From NCBI GenBank assembly GCA_009937425.1, contig JAACFO010000022.1, forward strand, positions 1 through 41,133: a stretch of DNA of 41,133 nt. The letters run 5' to 3'. The notes below the pieces were generated by a model. It was not told where the DNA came from. It did not search any database and saw only the letters and a list, made by a program, of their open reading frames with translations. Below are positions 24,632 through 31,066 of the stretch, piece by piece; within the stretch, counting starts at the first letter, position 1; every line of letters starts with the position of its first letter. The translations under genes and the position numbers were made by a program. Origin of the DNA: Gammaproteobacteria bacterium. Its GTDB lineage: Bacteria; Pseudomonadota; Gammaproteobacteria; HK1.

Positions 24632-25977
24632 GCAATCACTACGATTTTCTGGTTCTTGGCGGCGGCAGCGGCGGTATCGCCGCGGCGGTGCGTGCCCAGT
24701 CCTATGGGGCGCGGGTTGCGGTGGTGGAGGACCACAGACTGGGCGGCACCTGTGTGAATGTGGGCTGTGTGCCGAAGAAAGTGATGTGGTACGCGGCCTC
24801 GCTGGCGCACATGCTCGACGATGCCGGTGATTACGGATTCGATCTGGAGCGCCGGGGCTTCGATTGGGGGATGTTGAAGCAGTCCCGTGACGACTACGTG
24901 GCGAGGCTGAACGGCATCTACGCGAAACGGCTTTCGGATTGCGGCATCGCCGACATTCGCGGCACGGGGCGCTTCCTCGACGCGCGAACCGTGGAGGTAA
25001 ACGGCGAACGCCTGGAGGCCGATCGGGTGCTGATCGCCACCGGTGGCAGCCCCAGTGTGCCGGATCTCCCGGGAGCCGAGCTCGGCATCACCTCGGACGG
25101 GTTTTTCGAGCTCGAGACCTGCCCGCGCCGGGTGGTAATGGTGGGCAGCGGCTACATCGCCGTCGAGCTTGGCGGCATGCTCAGGGCTCTGGGTGCCGAA
25201 GTTACTTTTTTAGTCCGCAAGTCGCGTTTGTTGCGGGAATTCGACCAGATGCTTTCCGAGCAACTCACGGCGGCCATGCAGGCCAACGGAATCCAGGTGA
25301 TTGCCGAAACCCGGGTCGAGAGCGTGTCACCCAGTGCCGGGGGCGGGCTCGATGTGGCCTGCCATGACGGGCGGAGCATCGATGGCTGCGATGTTCTTCT
25401 ATGGGCCATCGGACGCCAGCCCCGAAGCGATGATCTGGGTCTGGCGGCGGCGGGGGTTGCATCCGCAGACGACGGTGCAGTTCCCACGGACGCTTTCCAG
25501 AACACCAACGTCGAGGGCATTTACGCCATCGGCGACGTTACCGGACACCATATGCTCACCCCCGTCGCCATCGCCGCGGGGCGCCGTCTTTCCGACCGTT
25601 TATTCGGCGGCATGGCGGACCGCAAGCTGGACTACACGCTTATTCCTACCGTTATCTTCAGCCATCCCACCATCGGCACCGTCGGTTTGACGGAGGCCGA
25701 GGCCAGGGAACGTTATCCGGACGAGGTAACGATCTACCGGACACAGTTCAATCCCATGTACCACGCATTCACCCGTCACAAGAGCAAGGCGGCCATGAAG
25801 CTCATTACCGTGGGGGCAGAAGAGCGCATCGTCGGGTGCCACGTTTTCGGTCTGGGCGCCGACGAGATGCTGCAGGGATTTGCGGTGGCGATCCGCATGG
25901 GGGCGACCAAGCGGGATTTCGACGATACGGTTGCCATCCATCCGACCAACGCGGAAGAACTGGTGACCATGCGTTAG
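24628..25977 (+). CDS. gorA: Glutathione reductase
   Basis: Reduces oxidised glutathione with NADPH in the cytoplasm. The 449-residue flavoprotein has the FAD-binding [10 protein letters not shown] at the N-terminus, the redox-active disulfide in [13 protein letters not shown] (C42 and C47), the NAD(P)-binding [14 protein letters not shown] followed by the second half with [15 protein letters not shown], and the C-terminal catalytic [12 protein letters not shown]. Length matches GorA (about 450). The start overlaps the leader stop. The gene ends exactly one base before the converging mlaC-like stop. Confidence 0.95.
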   Translation: MSNHYDFLVLGGGSGGIAAAVRAQSYGARVAVVEDHRLGGTCVNVGCVPKKVMWYAASLAHMLDDAGDYGFDLERRGFDWGMLKQSRDDYVARLNGIYAKRLSDCGIADIRGTGRFLDARTVEVNGERLEADRVLIATGGSPSVPDLPGAELGITSDGFFELETCPRRVVMVGSGYIAVELGGMLRALGAEVTFLVRKSRLLREFDQMLSEQLTAAMQANGIQVIAETRVESVSPSAGGGLDVACHDGRSIDGCDVLLWAIGRQPRSDDLGLAAAGVASADDGAVPTDAFQNTNVEGIYAIGDVTGHHMLTPVAIAAGRRLSDRLFGGMADRKLDYTLIPTVIFSHPTIGTVGLTEAEARERYPDEVTIYRTQFNPMYHAFTRHKSKAAMKLITVGAEERIVGCHVFGLGADEMLQGFAVAIRMGATKRDFDDTVAIHPTNAEELVTMR

Positions 25978-26646
25978 TCAGGCACCGACCTCGCGGTTTT
26001 TCTGCTTCAAAACCTTGATGAGGCCGTCGAGGCCGGATTTTTTGACCTCCGCCGAGAAAGCACTGCGATAGGTGGTCACCATGCTGACACCGGCAATATT
26101 GACGTCGAACAGCTTCCACACGTTGTTGCGGCAATGCAACCGGTAGTTGACTTTGACACCCTCGCCACCCGGGCGGGGAATGAGGGTTCTTACGGTGGCG
26201 AAGTTCTCCCGGGATTCGGCGCGCATGGGCAGGTACTCGACCTGGATGCCGGTGTAAGAGGTCACGGCGGTGGCGTAGGTACGCAGAACCAGCGCATGAA
26301 ACTGCGTGAGAAATTGATCCTTCTGCTCCGCGGTGGCACGCCGCCAGTGCTTGCCGAGGACCAGTTTCGAAAAACCCTTGAGATCCACGTGGGGGGTGAT
26401 GAATTCCTCGACCAACTGCCTCGCCAGGGCAGGATCCTCGCTGAGCACGCCATTGTTGGCTTTTACCGCCGCGAACAAATCATCGGTGGTGTCGCGCACC
26501 AGGGCCAGGGCAGCGTCACGGGTGGTGTCTTCGCAGCTCCCTGCAGCGTGTACAGTAAGCGTCAGCGCGCTCATCCACACGCATAGCAGGGCCCCCCCTA
26601 TGATTCTGAGTGGATGGCTGGAATTATCGGGTGAGAAGCTGAACAT
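25978..26646 (-). CDS. mlaC: MlaC-like periplasmic phospholipid-binding protein
   Basis: A 222-residue protein with a signal peptide (about 13-35, ending VHAAG) and the MlaC/Ttg2D pattern: KANNGVLSEDPALARQLVEEFITPHVDLKGFSKLVLGKHWRRATAEQKDQFLTQFHALVLRTYA-type text, then YRLHCRNNVWKLFDVNIAGVSMVTTYRSAF. MlaC carries phospholipids between outer- and inner-membrane parts of the Mla system. No mlaFEDB genes are adjacent, so this is an orphan copy in the window. Its stop abuts the gorA stop head-to-head, and it diverges from the small CxxC gene upstream. Confidence 0.88.
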   Translation of the reverse strand: MFSFSPDNSSHPLRIIGGALLCVWMSALTLTVHAAGSCEDTTRDAALALVRDTTDDLFAAVKANNGVLSEDPALARQLVEEFITPHVDLKGFSKLVLGKHWRRATAEQKDQFLTQFHALVLRTYATAVTSYTGIQVEYLPMRAESRENFATVRTLIPRPGGEGVKVNYRLHCRNNVWKLFDVNIAGVSMVTTYRSAFSAEVKKSGLDGLIKVLKQKNREVGA

Positions 26647-26777
26647 GGTGGTTCCATACCGCCTTAATCCTCAACCGCGAAAGTAAAGCACCTAGCAGTC
26701 CCGATTTACAAGCGCCGGTTGTTTTTTGTGTGAACGGGGTTGCAGTAGTCTGATGTCACGATTGGTGGAGAAGTTCC

Positions 26778-27008
26778 ATGGCGGAAAAGCTCGAACGTTA
26801 TCAGTCCTGGAGTAGTTGCGAGGAGTGCGGTTTTCAGGGACTCGTGGAGTTCGCGCATCGTGATGACGAAATTTACGACGATCCGGACTCCCTGGGCGTG
26901 ATGCTGGACGCTACCTGTCCTGCTTGCGACCACCAGTCAGCCGTGCTGGTGGTCAGCGACGAATATCAGGCCATGTTGCGGATGGCCCGTTCCGCCCGCA
27001 AGGATTAG
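26778..27008 (+). CDS. Small two-CxxC (zinc-ribbon-like) hypothetical protein
   Basis: A 76-residue protein with two CxxC pairs, C14/C17 (CEECGF) and C47/C50 (CPACDH), spaced as in a small zinc ribbon. It is acidic and has no signal peptide or membrane segment. I do not recognise a family. GGTGGAGAAG upstream provides a plausible ribosome binding site. It precedes the TPR gene by 10 bases and probably shares its message, but a functional link is not shown. Confidence 0.7.
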   Translation: MAEKLERYQSWSSCEECGFQGLVEFAHRDDEIYDDPDSLGVMLDATCPACDHQSAVLVVSDEYQAMLRMARSARKD

Positions 27009-27018
27009 GCGGGAGATC

Positions 27019-27579
27019 GTGCCTCGTATTCTGCTGTTGCCGCTGTTTGGCGCCGTATTACTGGTCTCGCTGGGATCCACCGGGCATGCCGATCAGACCG
27101 ACAGGCGTCTCGATGCCTTGTTCGAAACACTGAAGACCACGGTGGACAGGGCTACGGCGCAGACGGCCCAGGCCGAGATATGGCGGATCTGGATAAACAG
27201 CGGCCGGCGCGAAATTGACGCGCTCATGGTCGAAGGGGTAGCAGCCATGAGCAATCAGCGACTGGACGACGCCATAACGATTTTCGGTGAGATCACCGAA
27301 CGCGCCCCCGAGTTCGCTGAAGGCTGGAATAAGCGAGCCACTGCCTACTACCTGAACCAGGACTTCGTGTCTTCAGTACGGGATATCCAGCACACTCTGG
27401 CACTCGAGCCACGTCACTTCGGCGCTATTTCGGGGATGGGGCTGATCTTTCTCGCCCGCGGCGACGAGGCCGGCGCCCTGGCTGCCTTCGAAGCAGTCCT
27501 CGCAATCAACCCGCATTCCCCTGGGACCCGTGAGAGAGTCGAGGAATTGCGCAAACGCGTGCCGGGACGGGGTGCTTGA
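27019..27579 (+). CDS. Secreted TPR-repeat protein
   Basis: A 186-residue protein from GTG 27019. It has a signal peptide (MPRILLLPLFGAVLLVSLGSTGHA) and then tetratricopeptide repeats: MVEGVAAMSNQRLDDAITIFGEITERAPEFAEGW, NKRATAYYLNQDFVSSVRDIQ and GMGLIFLARGDEAGALAAFEAVLAINP. Export to the periplasm is likely. TPR proteins act as binding scaffolds; the partner is unknown. It follows the two-CxxC gene closely in the same direction and ends before an AT-rich interval. Confidence 0.78.
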   Translation: MPRILLLPLFGAVLLVSLGSTGHADQTDRRLDALFETLKTTVDRATAQTAQAEIWRIWINSGRREIDALMVEGVAAMSNQRLDDAITIFGEITERAPEFAEGWNKRATAYYLNQDFVSSVRDIQHTLALEPRHFGAISGMGLIFLARGDEAGALAAFEAVLAINPHSPGTRERVEELRKRVPGRGA

Positions 27580-27723
27580 GAATTCACTTTAGATATTATT
27601 AAGGATAATTTAAACAATCAGTTATCGTTCTTTATTAATGTTATTTCTGATATAGGTTTTGCTTTCGGTAGTGAGGAAGGTCGTGCTAGGCTGACGCCGC
27701 CGTTGCGTGCAGGGGGAGAACAA
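27580..27723. other. AT-rich intergenic stretch, probable promoter of the PEBP gene
   Basis: This 144-base interval is strikingly AT-rich for the window, including TTAGATATTATTAAGGATAATTTAAA (an imperfect inverted repeat, ATTAT-TAAGG-ATAAT inside it). It should hold a promoter for the PEBP gene; no single -10/-35 pair stands out. Confidence 0.4.
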
Positions 27724-28353
27724 GTGAAGCTCGTCAGCGAAAGCTTTCCCCACGAGGCGCCGATCCCTGAGCGCTGCGCGTTCTGCGTACCGGATCCCGG
27801 GCAACACGCGTGTCCAGGCAGCAACCGCAATCCGGCTCTGTCATGGACTGATCTTCCCGCGGGCACGAAATCCCTGGTTTTGATCTGCCACGACGCGGAT
27901 GCCCCCGCGAAACCCGACAACGTCAACACCGAGGGCAAAAGTATTTCGGCGCGGCGCAAGCGCACGGATTTTTGTCACTGGGTTCTGGTGGACATTCCCG
28001 CCGATGCGGTGGGTGTCCAGGAAGGCGAATTTTCCGACGGCGTGACACAAAGGGGCAAGCCCGGGCCTGCCGGGGCGCGGGGTACGCGCCAGGGAATCAA
28101 CGACTACACCCAGTGGTTCGCCCGGGACGAAGACATGGCCGGCAACTACTTCGGCTACGATGGGCCCTGTCCGCCGTGGAACGACAGCATCGTGCACCAC
28201 TATCATTTCACGCTCTACGCTTTGGATTTCGAACGCTGCCCGGTGGGCGGCGAGTTCACCCGCCATTCCGTGATCGCCGCGATGGAAGGTCACATCCTGG
28301 AAACGGCGATGCTGACCGGGACCTACAGCTTGAATCCCAACGTCGCGGCCTGA
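27724..28353 (+). CDS. YbhB/YbcL (PEBP, Raf-kinase-inhibitor-like) family protein
   Basis: A 209-residue protein from GTG 27724, preceded by GGGGGAG. The PEBP fold is recognisable: NPALSWTDLPAGTKSLVLICHDADAP (the D-x-D-A-P ligand-site motif), FCHWVLVDIPAD, GYDGPCPPWND and HHYHFTLYALD, the C-terminal histidine strand. No signal peptide, so cytoplasmic. Bacterial members bind small anions; the physiological role is unclear. Its stop TGA lies inside the left outer arm of the large palindrome at 28350-28437. The open frame starting at 27703 would add seven residues without a ribosome binding site. Confidence 0.88.
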   Translation: MKLVSESFPHEAPIPERCAFCVPDPGQHACPGSNRNPALSWTDLPAGTKSLVLICHDADAPAKPDNVNTEGKSISARRKRTDFCHWVLVDIPADAVGVQEGEFSDGVTQRGKPGPAGARGTRQGINDYTQWFARDEDMAGNYFGYDGPCPPWNDSIVHHYHFTLYALDFERCPVGGEFTRHSVIAAMEGHILETAMLTGTYSLNPNVAA

Positions 28354-28437
28354 GGAAGAAAAACCGGGTCAAAAAACCGGGTCAGAGACGCTTTTTCTTC
28401 AAGAAAAAGCGTCTCTGACCCGGTTTTTTTTCCTCAG
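28350..28437. repeat. Large palindrome with 29-bp perfect inverted repeat, bidirectional terminator-like
   Basis: Arms 28371-28399 and 28401-28429 are exactly complementary around one base (C28400): A6, CCGGGTCAGAGACGC, T5CTT / AAGA5, GCGTCTCTGACCCGG, T6. A T8 run (28424-28431) follows on the plus side and the complementary A-run on the other, so it could terminate both converging genes. The outer arms CTGAGGAA and TTCCTCAG contain both genes' TGA stops. The left side has a second copy of AAAAACCGGGTCA, a small direct repeat (about 28361 and 28372). Sequences of this GGGTCAGAGAC type are often REP-like repeats. Confidence 0.85.
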
Positions 28438-29153
28438 ACGTCCTGCATGGGCGCCCAGCGGATTGCTGAACGTACCAGCGCCTCGACATTCTCCAGGGAT
28501 TCTCCCGGTGAGCTGACGATGGCGATGGTGCCGGTGCCCTGGGGGACCACCACGCCGCTGTAGTGATCGCTGCGGATGGTGGCGCGGGCGGTTACCAGCT
28601 GCTCGCTGATCAGGAATACCGTTACCGGTGCGGTGTCGCCCCGCACCACGATGTGTCCGGAGAGCTTGCCGCGCACGATGCAACGGCCCGCGAAGGTCAC
28701 ATCGCCGATATCGCCCTGGAGATCCAGCCCCGCGGGTTCCAGGGCGGTGGAGATTTCGCTGCTGCTGACCCGTGGGTTGGGAGCGAGGGCGTAAGGAGCA
28801 CCGTTGACCAGCGCCACGAATTCCTCACTCAGGCGACGTTGCTCCACCTGGGAATTGAACCCCAGGAATACCAGCCCTGCCACCAACATGATGCTGGCGG
28901 CCAGGGCGTAGACCCGTCCCGTACGCCACCAGGGCCGTTCGTCGTGTGATTCGAAGGACTGCTTCAACAGAATGCGCGAGGCGAGATTCTCCGGTACCGG
29001 GATGTTGACGGCCTCCTGGAGGCATCGCTCGAAATGGGCGCTGCGCTCGACGGCGTCGCTGCAATCGGGGCAATGATGCCGGTGCTCGGTGAATTCAGCG
29101 TCCAGGGTACCCGGGTCCGTGAGCAGAATTCGGCGAAATTCGATGCAATTCAT
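28434..29153 (-). CDS. DUF3379-type membrane anti-sigma factor
   Basis: A 239-residue protein from ATG 29153. The N-terminus carries a zinc anti-sigma motif (HRHHCPDCSDAV, H-x3-C-x2-C), then RPWWRTGRVYALAASIMLVAGLVFLGF gives a single membrane helix (about 79-100), followed by a periplasmic domain. This matches the DUF3379 family found beside ECF sigma factors in gammaproteobacteria. It should hold the sigma factor inactive until a signal. The start overlaps the sigma stop by 4 bases (translational coupling). Its stop lies inside the right outer arm of the palindrome. Confidence 0.85.
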   Translation of the reverse strand: MNCIEFRRILLTDPGTLDAEFTEHRHHCPDCSDAVERSAHFERCLQEAVNIPVPENLASRILLKQSFESHDERPWWRTGRVYALAASIMLVAGLVFLGFNSQVEQRRLSEEFVALVNGAPYALAPNPRVSSSEISTALEPAGLDLQGDIGDVTFAGRCIVRGKLSGHIVVRGDTAPVTVFLISEQLVTARATIRSDHYSGVVVPQGTGTIAIVSSPGESLENVEALVRSAIRWAPMQDV

Positions 29154-29734
29154 GTTCGTCGTTCCTCTCGCCCGATAAGTGTCTCGGCGTCGTCCTCCAA
29201 TAGTTCGCGCAGCTGCTGGCGGGCGCGAAACAGGCGGGTATTTACCGTGGCCCGGGGCAGCTCCAGCATCTGCGCCATCTCCGCACCCGTGTAGCCGCCG
29301 ATAACCTGTAGAACCAGCACCTCGCGGTACTTGTCCGGCAGCTTGGCGAGGCCCCGGCGTACCACCCACACATCAGGGTTCACAGCCTCGTTGCCGGCAA
29401 TTTGTTCCAGCTCCACGTCGTCGAAGTGGGGTTGGTAGCGCTCGAATTGGCGCGCGAATTCGCGTCTCAATGTCGTCATTAACCAACTCTTTGCCTTTTT
29501 CTCGTCCCGCAGGCTGTCCATAAAACGCCAGGCCCGCATGAAGGTTTCCTGGACCAGATCCTCCGCCATGGCCTTGTTTCGACACATCATGAAGGCGTAG
29601 CGGTACAGGTCAGACGACACGGCGTTGACCAGCTTTTCAAATTTGAGCTGCTTATTCTGCATCCAGTCGAGCGGCAATCGGGCACTTCTACTGGCAATAG
29701 ACCGTTGAACCACGGGCTTTATTTCACCCTGCAT
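29150..29734 (-). CDS. ECF-family RNA polymerase sigma factor
   Basis: A 194-residue sigma factor. Region 2 is visible as DLYRYAFMMCRNKAMAEDLVQETFMRAWRFM and region 4 as LPDKYREVLVLQVIGGYTGAEMAQMLELPRATVNTRLFRARQQLREL. Two starts are possible: ATG 29734 or ATG 29662 (MQNKQLKFEKL), the latter closer to typical length, but neither has a good ribosome binding site. It is coupled to the anti-sigma gene downstream. The regulon is unknown; an inverted repeat lies upstream at 29790-29824. Confidence 0.9.
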   Translation of the reverse strand: MQGEIKPVVQRSIASRSARLPLDWMQNKQLKFEKLVNAVSSDLYRYAFMMCRNKAMAEDLVQETFMRAWRFMDSLRDEKKAKSWLMTTLRREFARQFERYQPHFDDVELEQIAGNEAVNPDVWVVRRGLAKLPDKYREVLVLQVIGGYTGAEMAQMLELPRATVNTRLFRARQQLRELLEDDAETLIGREERRT

Positions 29735-29789
29735 AATGGCAATTCCGAATATGTGAAGTGTGCCCGATCTGGCCCCGGCGGGGGAATAT

Positions 29790-29824
29790 CCGGCCTATGC
29801 CCCCGGTCTAGAAATATAGGCCGG
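29790..29824 (-). promoter_or_regulatory. Inverted repeat CCGGCCTAT/ATAGGCCGG upstream of the sigma gene
   Basis: A perfect 9-bp inverted repeat, arms 29790-29798 and 29816-29824 with a 17-base loop. It lies in the 5' leader or promoter of the sigma gene on the minus strand. A TATATT element is in its loop-proximal side. It could be an operator or an RNA hairpin. Confidence 0.5.
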
Positions 29825-29894
29825 TCGACGACCTAATCTCCCGTCTGCCGGTCTTTTTCTGCCGTGGCGCCAGCCGCCAAGGGTGGCGAATTAC

Positions 29895-29924
29895 GGAGAA
29901 ATAAGGAGAGATAAGAAGAAATGA
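29895..29924. repeat. Three tandem 10-base repeats (GGAGAAATAA-like)
   Basis: GGAGAAATAA, GGAGAGATAA and GAAGAAATGA follow one another directly. Units are phased at one helical turn, a spacing typical of repeated protein sites or of a bent tract. No gene is attached. Function unknown. Confidence 0.5.
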
Positions 29925-30029
29925 CAGCCGCGCCGACCTGAATAGGTATCCGGGCCCCCGGTGGTGCGCGTTTCGCCGCCGGAGCACGGGCCCCGCGCGA
30001 GCGTCATCTCAGTTCGGCCTGTGGGAGTT

Positions 30030-30097
30030 GGTTCGGCATCCGTTGAGGGACATACCCGCCTTCAGCGGGTGACCGAACCGTTTTTTATCATTTTTTT
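30030..30097 (+). terminator. Nested stem-loop with T-runs on the plus strand (possible ncRNA end)
   Basis: GGTTCGG at 30030-30036 pairs with CCGAACC at 30073-30079; inside it ACCCGC at 30054-30059 pairs with GCGGGT at 30065-30070 (loop CTTCA). TTTTTT follows at 30081-30086 and TTTTTTT at 30091-30097. This is a terminator layout on the plus strand, but both flanking genes are minus-strand, so it probably ends an unannotated plus-strand transcript. Confidence 0.6.
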
Positions 30098-30157
30098 ATC
30101 AGGCGCCAGGGGTGTCGGCGCCCGGCCTTGGCCCGGTTTTCGCCCAGCCTTCAGCTA

Positions 30158-30490
30158 TCAGTCGGAATACTCGACGGTGTAGAGACTGCTCTTCTGGCTC
30201 GAGAAGTAAGCCGCCAGATCCGCGCGATCCTGTTTAGTCAGCGGAGCTGCGAAGCCGGTCATGATGGGATTGTTGCGCTTGCCGGTCTGGTAGTCCTCCA
30301 TGGCGCGCATCAGGTAGTCCTGGTATTGCCCGGCGAGTATGGGAAATGCCGTGGTGGGGCTGTTGCCGTCGGCACCGTGGCAGGCGGCGCAGGGCGCGGA
30401 TTTGGCCTTTCCGGCGTCGATGTCACCGGCGGCCTGAACACTCCCATGGACGAGCAGCAAGGCGGCGGTGAGGCTGGACAGAATTCGCAT
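30158..30490 (-). CDS. Monoheme class I cytochrome c
   Basis: A 110-residue periplasmic cytochrome. A signal peptide covers residues 1-20 (ending VQA), followed by DIDAGKAK and the heme site CAACH at 34-38. A likely axial methionine is M77 in NPIMTGF, and the C-terminal helix is LTKQDRADLAAYFSSQ, so the fold is the c5/c553 class. Redox partner is unknown. It is 51 bases downstream of a second, similar cytochrome gene on the same strand; the two are probably a pair. Assembly would need the ccm genes in this window. Confidence 0.9.
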   Translation of the reverse strand: MRILSSLTAALLLVHGSVQAAGDIDAGKAKSAPCAACHGADGNSPTTAFPILAGQYQDYLMRAMEDYQTGKRNNPIMTGFAAPLTKQDRADLAAYFSSQKSSLYTVEYSD

Positions 30491-30541
30491 CGTGGTCTCC
30501 GATTGAGGGGCGGATCCGCGGATCGCCCAAGGCTTTACGAT

Positions 30542-30877
30542 CTATTCGCGCTTCAACGAGAAGAAGGCGGCAATGTCCTGCATGTCGTCTTCACTCAAGG
30601 TCGCGGCCTGGGCCTGCATGGTCGGGTGGCTGCGCTGCTTGGCCTTGTAGGCTTTGAGCGCCGCGACGATGTACTCCGGGTGCTGGCCTCCGACCCGCGG
30701 TACATGATAAGTGGGATAAACATTGCTGTAGCCGGGAATGGCGTGGCAGCCCATGCACGGTATGGCTTTTACCTGACCGGCCTCGGCGTCGCCCGCGGCG
30801 CGCGCGCCGGTGCTCACCAGCGTGCCCACGGTCAGACTCAACAGCACTGCACTGTACAACAGCCGTCTATTCTTCAT
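30542..30877 (-). CDS. Monoheme class I cytochrome c, upstream partner
   Basis: A 111-residue periplasmic cytochrome with a signal peptide (ending ARAAG, about residue 27), heme site CMGCH at 41-45, a candidate axial methionine M87 in SHPTMQAQ, and a C-terminal helix LSEDDMQDIAAFFS. It resembles the next gene downstream, and the two may derive from a split diheme c4-type protein. An extra tyrosine-rich loop (YSNVYPTYHVPRVGGQHPEY) follows the heme. It is divergent from pgi. Confidence 0.9.
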   Translation of the reverse strand: MKNRRLLYSAVLLSLTVGTLVSTGARAAGDAEAGQVKAIPCMGCHAIPGYSNVYPTYHVPRVGGQHPEYIVAALKAYKAKQRSHPTMQAQAATLSEDDMQDIAAFFSLKRE

Positions 30878-31066
30878 AGTGATCTATCGTCCCCCTGGCA
30901 TCGGATGCGGGCGTTGCTCGCCAGCGAACCGCGGCGAAGTATACCCGCTCGGGGCGTGTTGACCAATACACCAGCGCGCAGCGCGGGCCGATGCCGGGTG
31001 GTTCAGTTTGTGCCCGCGAGCCATTAGGCTAGCGATCGCCGCAAATTTGGAGAGCGACAGAGTGCC

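Larger units (their letters stand above)
29735..30157. other. Gene-free interval between the sigma and cytochrome genes
   Basis: No convincing gene lies in these 423 bases. They contain a 9-bp inverted repeat upstream of the sigma gene, a three-unit tandem 10-mer, and a plus-strand terminator-like structure. Many T and A runs occur near 30081-30100. A plus-strand non-coding RNA is possible. Confidence 0.5.

Noticed and set aside
29961..30182. Plus-strand ORF of 73 codons through the terminator-like structure
   Set aside because: It runs through the stem-loop and T-runs and into the cytochrome gene antisense; no domain.
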